Assembly: GCA_051006215.1 (NCBI GenBank)
Contig: JBPCIO010000351.1
Location: 1 to 20,906 of the forward strand
Source: CF-72 sp051006215
GTDB taxonomy: Bacteria; Chloroflexota; UBA6077; CF-72
Length of the DNA stretch: 20,906 bases
Direction: 5' to 3'
The notes beneath the pieces are model-generated. The model had not been told where the DNA came from. It searched no databases and was given only the letters and a program-made list of their open reading frames with translations. Positions 13,728 to 20,906 of the stretch are shown here, piece after piece; the first letter of the stretch is position 1; every line of letters starts with the position of its first letter. Both the position numbers and the translations under genes were made by a program.

Positions 13728-15095
13728 ATGGCCACGATCATCAGGCAGGAAGATCGCGAGGAAGTGGGGATCGAGCCCGTCGGTCGTTCGCGACAGGTGC
13801 TCGGCACGTGGGCTACGTTCGTCCTATGGGCAGATCTCGGCATCAGCTTTCTGGTGATGGTCGTGGGCATGTTCCTCGTACCTGGCCTGGGACTGGGCGA
13901 GGCGCTGGTGGCGATTGTGGTCGGCGCCGTGATTGGCAATGTGCTGCTCGGCCTCGCAGCCGGCATCGGATTCGACACTGGCATGCCAACCATGGCGCTG
14001 CTGCGCGGACCGCTGGGCATGCGTGGCTCGTACGTGCCCACGCTGTTGAATATTGTCCAACTCCTGGGCTGGGCGACCTTCGAGATCATCGTCATGGCTC
14101 AGGCCGCGGATGTCCTGGCGGCGCGACTCTTCGGGATCCCCTCGGCCTATCACCTGTGGGTACTGTTTTTTACCTTGCTGACGCTGGTGATGGCGCTTGG
14201 CGGACCCGTCCGGGTGACCAAGCAATGGTTGGAAAAGTTCGCCGTCTGGCTGGTCGTGGCCACCACCGTTTGGATCACCGTCTCACTGCTGATGTCGTAT
14301 GACGTCGGAGCGCTGCTCACCAAAGCTGGCACGGGAGAGCTCTCGTTTTGGGCGGGGGTGGACCTGGTGGTGGCGCTGCCGATTTCCTGGTTCCCCCTCG
14401 TGGCCGACTACAGTCGGTTTTCGCACACGCGTCGTAGCGCCGTGTGGGGGACGGGGCTCGGCTACCTTGTGCCTCAGGTCTGGTTCTACGCGCTCGGCGC
14501 GCTGCTGGTACTGACCGCGGGCGTCGTCTCTGACCCGAACGCGCCAGTCGCTTCGCTGCTGGCGGGCATCGCTGGCGTCACCGGCGGCTGGATAGCGCTC
14601 ATCGCCCTCCTCATCGACGAAACCGACGAAGGGTTCGCCAACGTCTATTCGACCGCGGTCTCCATCCAGAACCTGGTGCCACGCGCGAGTCAACGCATGT
14701 TGACCATCGGCATCTGCGGCCTGGTGCTCGTCGTGGCGTGGGTGGTGCCGCTGGCCCAGTACGAGAGTTTCCTGCTGCTCATCGGTTCGGCGTTTGTGCC
14801 GCTGCTGGGCGTGCTGGCCGCCGACTACTTCGTGCTGCGCGGCCGGCAGTACGTGCCGCAAGAGTTGTTGCACCCCGAGCCTGGCCGGCGGACCATGAAC
14901 TGGGTGGGGATGGGTGTCTGGCTGGCCGGAGTGGCCGTGTATCTGGTGATTTCTGGAGTACCCGCCCTGGGGGTGGACGGTATGGCGCCCTGGCTCGGCG
15001 CGTCGCTGCCAAGCTTCGGGGTGGCGTTTGTGCTACACGTGGTGCTCGGCCGCCTGGTCGAACGCAAGCCCGCTACTGTGACTGCACGCACATGA
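13728..15095 (+). CDS. cytX: NCS1-family hydroxymethylpyrimidine transporter (CytX-like)
   Basis: 455 residues with about 12 transmembrane helices, a permease of the nucleobase:cation symporter-1 family. Seen: WADLGISFLVMVVGMFLVPG (helix 1), GFDTGMPTMALLRGPLGMRG, LLGWATFEIIVMAQAAD, and ISWFPLVADYSRFS, a helix typical of this family. Location behind a TPP riboswitch and before tenA/thiD identifies the CytX subgroup, which is proposed to import HMP or related thiamine pyrimidines; the exact substrate is inferred from context. Start ATG-13728 is fixed by AAGGAG 6 nt upstream. The frame is open further up, but that stretch is riboswitch and terminator. Its stop overlaps the first tenA start (ATGA). 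Confidence 0.92.
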   Translation: MATIIRQEDREEVGIEPVGRSRQVLGTWATFVLWADLGISFLVMVVGMFLVPGLGLGEALVAIVVGAVIGNVLLGLAAGIGFDTGMPTMALLRGPLGMRGSYVPTLLNIVQLLGWATFEIIVMAQAADVLAARLFGIPSAYHLWVLFFTLLTLVMALGGPVRVTKQWLEKFAVWLVVATTVWITVSLLMSYDVGALLTKAGTGELSFWAGVDLVVALPISWFPLVADYSRFSHTRRSAVWGTGLGYLVPQVWFYALGALLVLTAGVVSDPNAPVASLLAGIAGVTGGWIALIALLIDETDEGFANVYSTAVSIQNLVPRASQRMLTIGICGLVLVVAWVVPLAQYESFLLLIGSAFVPLLGVLAADYFVLRGRQYVPQELLHPEPGRRTMNWVGMGVWLAGVAVYLVISGVPALGVDGMAPWLGASLPSFGVAFVLHVVLGRLVERKPATVTART

Positions 15096-15736
15096 CGGCC
15101 ACGACGCAAGAGACGGTCACGGCTTCACTGATCGCGCAGTATTCCACGGAATGGCATGCCGCCACGCACCACGGGTTCCTGGACGGCGTCGCGGATGGCT
15201 CACTGGCGACCCAGGTATGGGATCGGTGGCTGGCCCAGGACTACCTGTTCGTGGCTGACCTGCTGAGCTTCCAGGCCAACCTTCTGGCACGTGCGCCGCG
15301 CCCGTCTCAAGCTGTGCTGGCAGCTGGGCTCGTAACCCTCGAAGCTGAGTTGAGCTGGTTCGAGGCGCATGCCACCAAGCGCGGCCTGCGCTTGCAGGTC
15401 GCCCGCCAGGCGACCACCACGCGCTACAGGACACTGCTCGTGGCGCTGCAAACCGCCCCCTACCCAGTTGCCATAACCGGGCTATGGGCGATCGAGCGAG
15501 CGTATCTGGACGCGTGGCTTGGGTCACGTCCGGGCGCTGTCGCGTACCGCGAATTCGTCGAGCATTGGACCGTCAGTGCTTTCGGCGAGTATGTGGCGGG
15601 CCTGCAGCGCGCAGCCGATCTGGCGCTGCGAACATCGAGCGCTGAGGTGTGCGCGCAGGCGAACGTTGCGTTCCTCGACGTCGCGGGCATGGAGCGCGAG
15701 TTCTGGGAGATGGCCTGGTCGGAGCACACGACGTGA
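15092..15736 (+). CDS. TenA family protein lacking the active-site Cys (TenA_E-like)
   Basis: 214 residues of the all-helical TenA/THI-4 family, which hydrolyses thiamine breakdown products to release HMP. Seen: WHAATHHGFLDGVADGSL (21-38), the catalytic-type Asp50 in WDRWLAQDYLFV (43-54) and the C-terminal Glu206 in EREFWEMAW. Where classical TenA has its nucleophilic Cys, this protein reads PVAITGLWAIERAYLDAW: Trp132 at that position and Glu135 three residues later. That matches the TenA_E type described in plants and some bacteria, which works without the Cys and can act on formyl-amino- and amino-pyrimidines. Start ATG-15092 overlaps the cytX stop by 4 nt, and its own stop overlaps the next tenA. 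Confidence 0.88.
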   Translation: MTATTQETVTASLIAQYSTEWHAATHHGFLDGVADGSLATQVWDRWLAQDYLFVADLLSFQANLLARAPRPSQAVLAAGLVTLEAELSWFEAHATKRGLRLQVARQATTTRYRTLLVALQTAPYPVAITGLWAIERAYLDAWLGSRPGAVAYREFVEHWTVSAFGEYVAGLQRAADLALRTSSAEVCAQANVAFLDVAGMEREFWEMAWSEHTT

Positions 15737-16446
15737 AAATCCGGCAGGTGCCAATCAGCACCAGCGGGAGTGCCTCGTGCGAACAAGGTCTAGCGACCAA
15801 TTTATGGGCAGCCAATGCCGATCTGGCTCAGGCTGCGCTGACGCATCGCTTTGTGCGCGGGCTAGCCGACGGCTCGCTGCCGCGACTCGCGTTCGAAACG
15901 TATATCGGGCAGGACGCATTTTTCCTCGAGGCGTTCGCGCGGGCGTACGCGCTAGCCTTGGCGCGCTGCCCAGACCGGACCGGGCTGCGCGACTTTTTTG
16001 AGTTGCTCTCAGGCGCCCTCGACGAGCTTCGGCTGCACGCGTCGTATGCCGCTCGCTGGGGCATCCAGGTTGGTGACGTCCTCCCGAGCGCGCCGACGCT
16101 GGCCTACACGGACTTCTTGTTGTCGACCGCAGCGCTTGGTGGCGTCGGACAAACCTGCGCCGCTATGACCCCGTGCATGCGGCTGTATGCGTATCTGGGC
16201 GCATCTCTCAGCGCGGGCGGCGCAGCGGCCGGTCAGAACCCGTACGGCGACTGGGTCAGGACCTATGCAGCGCCCGGATTCGCGGCTCTGGCAGCGCAGC
16301 TCGAACGGCTGCTGGACCGCTATGCCACGGACGGGGCCACCGTGCGCGCGGTGTACCGCCGGGCGATGGTGCTGGAGGTCGCGTTTTTCGAAGCCGGTTA
16401 CGCGACGGAGGTCTGGGGAGGCCAGGCTGCGCATGCGCCCGCCTGA
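15733..16446 (+). CDS. tenA: TenA family aminopyrimidine aminohydrolase with active-site Cys (TenA_C type)
   Basis: 237 residues. Seen: ALTHRFVRGLADGSLP (35-50), YIGQDAFFLEAFARAYALAL (57-76) with Asp61, Cys148 in AAMTPCMRLYAYLG, which aligns with the nucleophilic Cys of B. subtilis TenA, and Glu220 in LEVAFFEAGY. Expected reaction: hydrolysis of 4-amino-5-aminomethyl-2-methylpyrimidine to HMP, or thiaminase II activity. It is only distantly similar to the upstream copy, so the pair looks like two subfamilies and not a recent duplication. Start GTG-15733 overlaps the previous stop by 4 nt (GTGA). The N-terminal 25 residues (VKIRQVPISTSGSASCEQ) are longer than typical, so a slightly later start is possible. 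Confidence 0.9.
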   Translation: MKIRQVPISTSGSASCEQGLATNLWAANADLAQAALTHRFVRGLADGSLPRLAFETYIGQDAFFLEAFARAYALALARCPDRTGLRDFFELLSGALDELRLHASYAARWGIQVGDVLPSAPTLAYTDFLLSTAALGGVGQTCAAMTPCMRLYAYLGASLSAGGAAAGQNPYGDWVRTYAAPGFAALAAQLERLLDRYATDGATVRAVYRRAMVLEVAFFEAGYATEVWGGQAAHAPA

Positions 16447-17302
16447 CTCAGCCCGCCAACCGCGGGCGATGACCATCGCCGGCTCAGACTCCGGAGGCGG
16501 CGCCGGGATCCAGGCAGACCTGAAAACATTCCAGGCTTTGGGTGTCTACGGCACGAGTGTGATTACGGCTGTCACGGCCCAAAACACGCTGGGCGTTCAG
16601 GCAGTCCATGAGGTCCCGGCCGCGATCATTGCCGCTCAGATCGACGCCGTCGTCGAGGATATCGGCATCGATGCAGCCAAAACGGGCATGCTGGCCAGCG
16701 CGGCGATCGTCACCGCGGTCGCCGAGCGGATTCGCCACTGGCACGTCGAGGCCCTGGTGGTCGACCCGGTCATGGTGGCCAAGAGCGGCGACCGTCTGCT
16801 GCGGGAGGACGCGGTCCAAGCTCTTGTGCGTGAGCTTCTGCCGTTGGCGCGAGTGCTCACACCCAACCTCCCGGAGGCTGAGGTGCTGGTTGGTCGGCGT
16901 CTCGATACCGGCCCGGACATCCGACAGGCGGCCCGCGACATCGTTGCGATGGGTCCCAGAAGCGTGGTCATAAAGGGTGGCCACCGCCAGGGCGGCGACG
17001 CGATCGATGTGCTGTTCGATGGCCGCGCCTTTTACGAGTTCACCTCAGAACGCATCGATACGCCCAATACGCACGGCACCGGTTGCACACTTTCGGCAGC
17101 CATCGCCGCCGGTCTCGCGCAAGGCATGGATCTGGTGGAGGCCGTCGGCTCAGCCAAACGCTACCTGACCGAAGCTATCCGCCACTCCAAACCACTCGGC
17201 AGCGGCCATGGCCCAGTAGCCCATGACTGGCTCCTCACGCGGCAAACGCAGGCCACCGGCGCCAGGCCGATGTCAGTCGTGAGCCAGCCCGAGCTCGGCT
17301 AA
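16433..17302 (+). CDS. thiD: Hydroxymethylpyrimidine/phosphomethylpyrimidine kinase
   Basis: Phosphorylates HMP twice to HMP-PP, the pyrimidine substrate of thiamine-phosphate synthase. 289 residues. Seen: MTIAGSDSGGGAGIQADLKT (13-32), ITAVTAQNT (44-52), KTGML (83-87), VVDPVMVAKSGDRLL (109-123), LTPNLPEAEVL (142-152), KGGH (181-184) and the anion-hole DTPNTHGTGCTLSAAIAAG (209-227) with Cys218. Start ATG-16433 overlaps the tenA end by 14 nt with GGGGAGG 11 nt upstream. ATG-16469 (MTIAGSD) is an alternative close to the domain edge. It is last in the riboswitch operon, and its 3' end overlaps the convergent CoA-transferase gene by 30 nt. No ThiE domain is fused. Confidence 0.95.
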   Translation: MRPPDSARQPRAMTIAGSDSGGGAGIQADLKTFQALGVYGTSVITAVTAQNTLGVQAVHEVPAAIIAAQIDAVVEDIGIDAAKTGMLASAAIVTAVAERIRHWHVEALVVDPVMVAKSGDRLLREDAVQALVRELLPLARVLTPNLPEAEVLVGRRLDTGPDIRQAARDIVAMGPRSVVIKGGHRQGGDAIDVLFDGRAFYEFTSERIDTPNTHGTGCTLSAAIAAGLAQGMDLVEAVGSAKRYLTEAIRHSKPLGSGHGPVAHDWLLTRQTQATGARPMSVVSQPELG

Positions 17303-18445
17303 GACCTCCGAGGTGTGCTCGCCTAACGATGGAATTGAGCCGGCTGGGCGCGGCATGCCGACGATGTTGAGGGGGTGGTGCAGCGCGCGCAGGTTGCCGA
17401 CGGGGCTCGGGATCTCGAACCACCGTCCGCGTGCCTCGAGCTGCGGGTGACGCAGCACGCCCTCGATATCGTTGACTGTGCCGAACGGGACATCGGCTTT
17501 CGTGAGGCGGGCCTCGGCTGACTCCCGCGTGTCGTGGACCAGGAGCGACTCGATCAACGTTTCGAGCTCGTCGCGGTTTGCCAGGCGCAGCTCGTTGGTC
17601 GCAAAGCGCGGGTCATCCGCGAGCTCGGCTCGCCCGAGCACGATCGCACACAAGCGTCGCCACTGACCGTCGTTCTGGACCGCCAGATTGATGCTGCTGC
17701 CATCACCTAGCCGATAACCACCGTACGGAACAATGAAGCCGTGCCGAGCGCCAGCGCGCGCAGGCGCCCGACCGGTGTACTCCGCCACGTACGCCGCCGG
17801 CATCACCCACTCGACCAGAGACTCGAGCATGGAGATCTGGATCTCGGCGCCGCAACCGGTGATCTGGCGTCGGTAGAGCGCCGCGAGCACGCTGCTGAAC
17901 GCATACATGCCACTGGCAATGTCGGCCACCGAGATGCCGAGCTTGGCCGGCTGTACCGGCGTACCCGTCAGCGCGATTGCCCCCGCCTCACCCTGGAGCA
18001 GCAGGTCGTACGCCTTGCGGTCACGATGCGGGCCGTTCGGCCCGTAGCCTGAGATCGCACACGTGATCAGGCGCGGGTTGCGCGCCGTTAGCGCCGCGTG
18101 CGTGCAGCCCAGGCGCTCGGCGGCCCCTGGCCCCTGGTTGTGAACGAATACATCGGCGCGCTCCAGCAACAGGTCGAACCAGCGTCTGGCATCTGGTTGT
18201 TTGAGGTCGAGCGCAACGCTGCGCTTACCACGATTGAGCCACACGAAGTGAGCGCTCAGGCCCTTGACCGCCGAATCGTATTCTCGAGCGAAGTCGCCGC
18301 CTCCAGGCCGCTCGACTTTGACTACGTCGGCCCCGAGATCGGCGAGGTGACGCGTTGCCAACGGCGCCGCGACGGCGTGCTCCCAGGCCACCACCCGGAC
18401 GCCCGCCAGGGGCAGCGACTCAGGCTGGGTGTTTGGGGTAGCCAA
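17273..18445 (-). CDS. CaiB/BaiF-family (class III) CoA-transferase
   Basis: 390 residues. Moves CoA between carboxylic acids through an aspartyl-CoA intermediate. Seen: PLAGVRVVAWEHAVAAPLATRHLADLGADVVKVERPGGGD (N-terminal half), NRGKRSVALDL (71-81), DVFVHNQGPGAAERLG (98-113), catalytic Asp147 in KAYDLLLQGEAG, GISVADIASGMYAFSSVLAALYRR, and a C-terminal HPQLEARGRWFEI plus SLGEHTSEVL. The acyl substrates cannot be read from sequence. Start: TTG-18445 is the only start after an in-frame TGA a few codons upstream. It overlaps the preceding small gene by 26 nt. The likely operon is rarA, M20 hydrolase, small protein, CoA-transferase. Confidence 0.92.
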   Translation of the reverse strand: MATPNTQPESLPLAGVRVVAWEHAVAAPLATRHLADLGADVVKVERPGGGDFAREYDSAVKGLSAHFVWLNRGKRSVALDLKQPDARRWFDLLLERADVFVHNQGPGAAERLGCTHAALTARNPRLITCAISGYGPNGPHRDRKAYDLLLQGEAGAIALTGTPVQPAKLGISVADIASGMYAFSSVLAALYRRQITGCGAEIQISMLESLVEWVMPAAYVAEYTGRAPARAGARHGFIVPYGGYRLGDGSSINLAVQNDGQWRRLCAIVLGRAELADDPRFATNELRLANRDELETLIESLLVHDTRESAEARLTKADVPFGTVNDIEGVLRHPQLEARGRWFEIPSPVGNLRALHHPLNIVGMPRPAGSIPSLGEHTSEVLAELGLAHD

Positions 18446-18671
18446 GGCGCTCGGCGCCCTGGCGCGTCAAGCGCTGGCCGGGCGTCCGTTGCTGAAAAGC
18501 GAGGTAGATCTTCTCGGGCACCTGCGTGAGTCCACGTGGGTCCCGCGGGTGCTCGCGGGACCAGGTGCGCACCCAGCCAGCGTACGGACGCCCTGCCCAG
18601 GGCACCACGCCGTGCTCAAACGTCTCATGGGCAATGGTGGCCCAGTTCTCCCCCTGCTCGGCCGTTTGCAT
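18420..18671 (-). CDS. Small hypothetical protein
   Basis: 83 residues, family not recognised. Aromatic and Arg/Pro-rich (WATIAHETFEHGVVPWAGR, YAGWVRTWSREHPRDPRG) with no transmembrane helix or Cys motif. It is probably a genuine gene: ATG-18671 begins 1 nt after the stop of the amidohydrolase, it fills the gap to the CoA-transferase, and the competing plus-strand frames run into the flanking minus-strand genes. Its 3' end overlaps the CoA-transferase start by 26 nt, suggesting coupled translation. It might act with one of these two enzymes; that is inferred from position only. Confidence 0.62.
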   Translation of the reverse strand: MQTAEQGENWATIAHETFEHGVVPWAGRPYAGWVRTWSREHPRDPRGLTQVPEKIYLAFQQRTPGQRLTRQGAERLGYPKHPA

Positions 18672-18672
18672 G

Positions 18673-19908
18673 CTAGAAGGCTAGCCGATGTAGGGCTGTG
18701 GCCAGCACCATCGCGCCCTGAGCGGCGTCCTCGGCCGTAGTGTATTCGGCGGCTGAATGCGAACGGCCCTCGCGGCTCGGAACAAACAGCATGCCTGTGG
18801 GCACGCGCGTAGCCATCACCTGGCTATCGTGACCGGCCCCGCTGACCATCGGGATCCACGCCACCCCTCGCGCCTCCGCGGCTGCCTGCAGCTCGGACTG
18901 CACTCGCGCGTGCATTCCCATTGGAAGCACATCGCTCACGACTTCATAGCGAACCGAAACACCCCGCTCGGCGGCGATCCGCTGGCCGCACTCGCGAACT
19001 TCTAGCGCCAAACGCTGTTTGGTCGGTTCATCGGGATGGCGAAGGTCCACCGAGAAGTGGACCACAACGGGCACGATGTTCCAGGCGCCTGGCTGCACGT
19101 CCCACCAGCCACTGGTGATGACGGCCGGCCGGCCGGCCTGTTCGACCACGCCGGTCATTCCGGTGGCAACGTGCGCGGCAGCCTGCAACGCATCGCGTCG
19201 CAAATCCATTGGCGTAGTGCCCGCATGGTCCGTGCGTCCCTCAACCGTGGTGCGGAACCGGTACAGGCCCGTAATCGCCTCGACAATCCCCAGCGACATG
19301 CGTTCGTCGGCTAGGATGCGGCCCTGCTCGATGTGCAACTCGACGAAGGCGTCGAGGTCCTCGCGCACCGCATCCTTGAACTGTTCAGGCGCGAGGCCAA
19401 CTCCGCGCATGGCTTCGCGAATGCTGACTCCATTCTCGTCCCGAAGCAAATCGAGCTCGGCCGGCTCGATCAGCCCGAGCATGCTGCGCGTGCCCCAGAA
19501 GTTGGCGTGAAAGCGGCTATCTTCTTCCTCGCACAGGGCGACCATCTCCAGAGCTAGTCGAGGTCGGTCGGCGGTGGCGCCGAGAACGCGCAGCGCTGCT
19601 AACGCGCTGAGCACGCCCAGCGCCCCGTCGTAGCGACCGCCCAGTCGAACCGTGTCGATGTGCGAGCCGGTCAGAATGGTTCGAGGACTCTCGCCCTCGA
19701 TCCGGCCGAACAGGTTGCCGACCGCGTCTTCGCGGACCGTGAGGCCCGCCTCCTGCATCCAGTCGGCAAGTTGCTGGCGAGCCGCCGTCCAGGCCGCGTC
19801 GTACACGTGGCGAATAATCCCGCCGCCGGGCTGTTCGCCAATCGCGCCCAACGTCTCCACCAACTGCTGCATTTCGGAGGGTTCGATGACGAACGCGTTT
19901 TCAGTCAT
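18673..19908 (-). CDS. M20-family amidohydrolase (allantoate amidohydrolase / N-carbamoyl-L-amino-acid hydrolase type)
   Basis: 411 residues, a two-metal hydrolase releasing ammonia and CO2 from ureido compounds. Metal-site motifs: His83 in GSHIDTV, Asp94 in GGRYDGALGV, the Glu pair 127-128 in ALCEEEDSRF, His192 in ELHIEQG and a late GRSHSAAEYT. Substrate-site features: GRTDHAGTTPM (224-234) and SGAGHDSQVMATRVPTGMLFVPS. These define the HyuC/AllC/beta-ureidopropionase group; telling allantoate from carbamoyl-amino acid needs phylogeny. No hydantoinase or allantoinase gene is visible nearby. Start ATG-19908 has AGGTGA 6 nt upstream. It lies 48 nt downstream of rarA on the same strand and 1 nt before the next gene. 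Confidence 0.93.
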   Translation of the reverse strand: MTENAFVIEPSEMQQLVETLGAIGEQPGGGIIRHVYDAAWTAARQQLADWMQEAGLTVREDAVGNLFGRIEGESPRTILTGSHIDTVRLGGRYDGALGVLSALAALRVLGATADRPRLALEMVALCEEEDSRFHANFWGTRSMLGLIEPAELDLLRDENGVSIREAMRGVGLAPEQFKDAVREDLDAFVELHIEQGRILADERMSLGIVEAITGLYRFRTTVEGRTDHAGTTPMDLRRDALQAAAHVATGMTGVVEQAGRPAVITSGWWDVQPGAWNIVPVVVHFSVDLRHPDEPTKQRLALEVRECGQRIAAERGVSVRYEVVSDVLPMGMHARVQSELQAAAEARGVAWIPMVSGAGHDSQVMATRVPTGMLFVPSREGRSHSAAEYTTAEDAAQGAMVLATALHRLAF

Positions 19909-19956
19909 GAGGAATCACCTGTTGAGGCTTATCTGTTCTGAGCGCGGACGAAACGC

Positions 19957-20906
19957 TCACGACTTTTCCACGCCAGCCGCAGCAGGGCCGCTCGAATCTG
20001 ACACATCGCCACGGCCGAGCGCCCGAATTTTTGCGAGACGCTTGGCAATGTCCTGGCCCTCGAAACCCTGGGTTCCTGGTGCATAAAAGTGGCGGTCGCG
20101 CAGGTTTTCGGGAAGGTAATGTTGGGACCACCGCACGCGATCGTCCTCAGAATAGTCGTGGCTGTACCGATAATCCTTGCCGTACCCGAGACCGCGCATG
20201 AGACCCGTAACCGCGTTGCGCAGGTGCAACGGCACGGGATCGTTGCGCGTTTCCCGGACCGCCTCGATGGCCGCGGCGTACGCTCGCTTGACCGAGTTCG
20301 ATTTGGGCGCCATGGCGAGGTAGAGCGTCGCTTCGGCGAGTGGGAAAAGGGCCTCAGGCAAACCTACGAAATGGGCCGCCTGCTGGGCCGCGACAGCGAT
20401 TGGCAGCGCCTGTGGATCGGCCAGGCCGACGTCTTCACTCGCCAGAATAACCAGACGGCGGGCGACGAACATCAGGTCCTCGCCCGATTCGAGCATACGT
20501 GCCAGCCAGTACACCGCCGCGTCTGGGTCAGAACCGCGCACGGATTTGATAAAGGCCGAGATAGTGTCATAGTGGCTGTCGCCGCCCTTGTCATACAGCA
20601 GCCCGCGCTGCTGAACTGCGTCCTCGATCAACCCCAGGTTAATCACGGCTGCGGCACCCGCCTCGGCCGCGTCGGCCGCCAGTTCCAAAGCATTCAGTGC
20701 AGCGCGCGCATCCCCATTGGCTCGCTCGACCAGGTGGCGCATTGCCGTGTCTTGGATGGCTAATCCCCGACCGCCCAGCCCGCGTTCGACATCTTCGAGC
20801 GCCCCGCGAACAATCTGCTCGACGTCGGCGTCGGCCAGCGCTCGAAGAGCAAACACCCGCGCTCGGGACAACAGTGCCGCATTCACTTCGAACGAGGGGT
20901 TCTCGG
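19957..20906 (-). CDS. rarA: Replication-associated recombination protein A, C-terminal part (cut by right edge)
   Basis: AAA+ ATPase of the RarA/MgsA/WRNIP1 family, acting at stalled replication forks. 315 C-terminal residues are visible, entering at ENPSFEVNAALLSRA, the sensor-1 region after the Walker motifs, which lie off the edge. Also seen: GDARAALNALELA (sensor 2), DKGGDSHYDTISAFIKSVRGSDPDAAVYWLARML, ILASEDVGLADPQAL, HLRNAVTGLMRGLGYGKDY and the C-terminal HDYSEDDRVRWSQHYLP...RHFYAPGTQGFE, all typical of RarA. Codons upstream of GTG-20886 stay in frame to the window end, so that GTG is not the start. The tail (about 20 residues, Ser/Ala-rich) is slightly extended. Confidence 0.95.
   Translation of the reverse strand, partial: ENPSFEVNAALLSRARVFALRALADADVEQIVRGALEDVERGLGGRGLAIQDTAMRHLVERANGDARAALNALELAADAAEAGAAAVINLGLIEDAVQQRGLLYDKGGDSHYDTISAFIKSVRGSDPDAAVYWLARMLESGEDLMFVARRLVILASEDVGLADPQALPIAVAAQQAAHFVGLPEALFPLAEATLYLAMAPKSNSVKRAYAAAIEAVRETRNDPVPLHLRNAVTGLMRGLGYGKDYRYSHDYSEDDRVRWSQHYLPENLRDRHFYAPGTQGFEGQDIAKRLAKIRALGRGDVSDSSGPAAAGVEKS

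Noticed and set aside
20089..20763. Plus-strand open frame of 224 codons
   Set aside because: Antisense to unmistakable RarA sequence.
1..20906. tRNA, rRNA, CRISPR array, IS element or phage genes
   Set aside because: None recognised on either strand by reading; gene order and composition look like ordinary chromosome. A covariance-model scan would be needed to exclude small RNAs.

Overview
The window is GC-rich and densely packed, with GTG and TTG starts and short or overlapping gene junctions. It reads as a chromosomal segment of a free-living bacterium. I infer a Chloroflexota-like or deeply branching high-GC lineage, at low confidence. The basis is the mix of a class V aminotransferase next to serA, a subtilase with C-terminal WYxAEG/VERxxYF repeats, a selenocysteine-type SelD, and start codons that look leaderless behind TANNNT boxes. 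I see no rRNA, tRNA, CRISPR array, insertion sequence or phage gene.

Layout. 1-654 (-): N-terminal part of a membrane-anchored, Pro/Ala/Thr-rich protein running off the left edge. 664-3365 (-): class V aminotransferase and SerA, overlapping by one base, a serine-synthesis pair. 3498-4157 (-): thiamine pyrophosphokinase, divergent from a small unknown gene (4175-4453, +) with only 17 bp between their start codons. 4460-6118 (-): a small zinc-ribbon protein and an MFS exporter. 6227-10167 (-): a NERD-like membrane protein, a secreted S8 protease with four C-terminal repeats, and a stand-alone RibD-C reductase. 10209-10754 (+): a predicted lipoprotein. 10748-13400 (-): selenophosphate synthetase and then a MocR-type regulator.

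13504-17302 (+) is a TPP-riboswitch-controlled thiamine pyrimidine salvage operon: CytX transporter, two different TenA proteins in tandem, and ThiD, with every gene junction overlapping. 17273-20906 (-): RarA (cut by the right edge), an M20 amidohydrolase of the allantoate/N-carbamoyl-amino-acid type, a small unknown protein, and a class III CoA-transferase.

The strongest hidden feature is selD. Its true start is GTG at 13400, behind a good Shine-Dalgarno. The reading frame crosses an in-frame TGA exactly where the catalytic Cys of SelD sits (S-H-G-A-G-[TGA]-A-C-K). That TGA is followed by a perfect 8-bp hairpin and a second abutting 7-bp hairpin. SelD is therefore very likely itself a selenoprotein, and conventional gene calling would truncate it to 320 residues without its active site.

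The thiamine theme joins two loci. The riboswitch operon takes up and recycles the pyrimidine (HMP) and phosphorylates it, and the kinase at 3498-4157 makes TPP, the riboswitch ligand. The thiazole branch and ThiE are not in the window.
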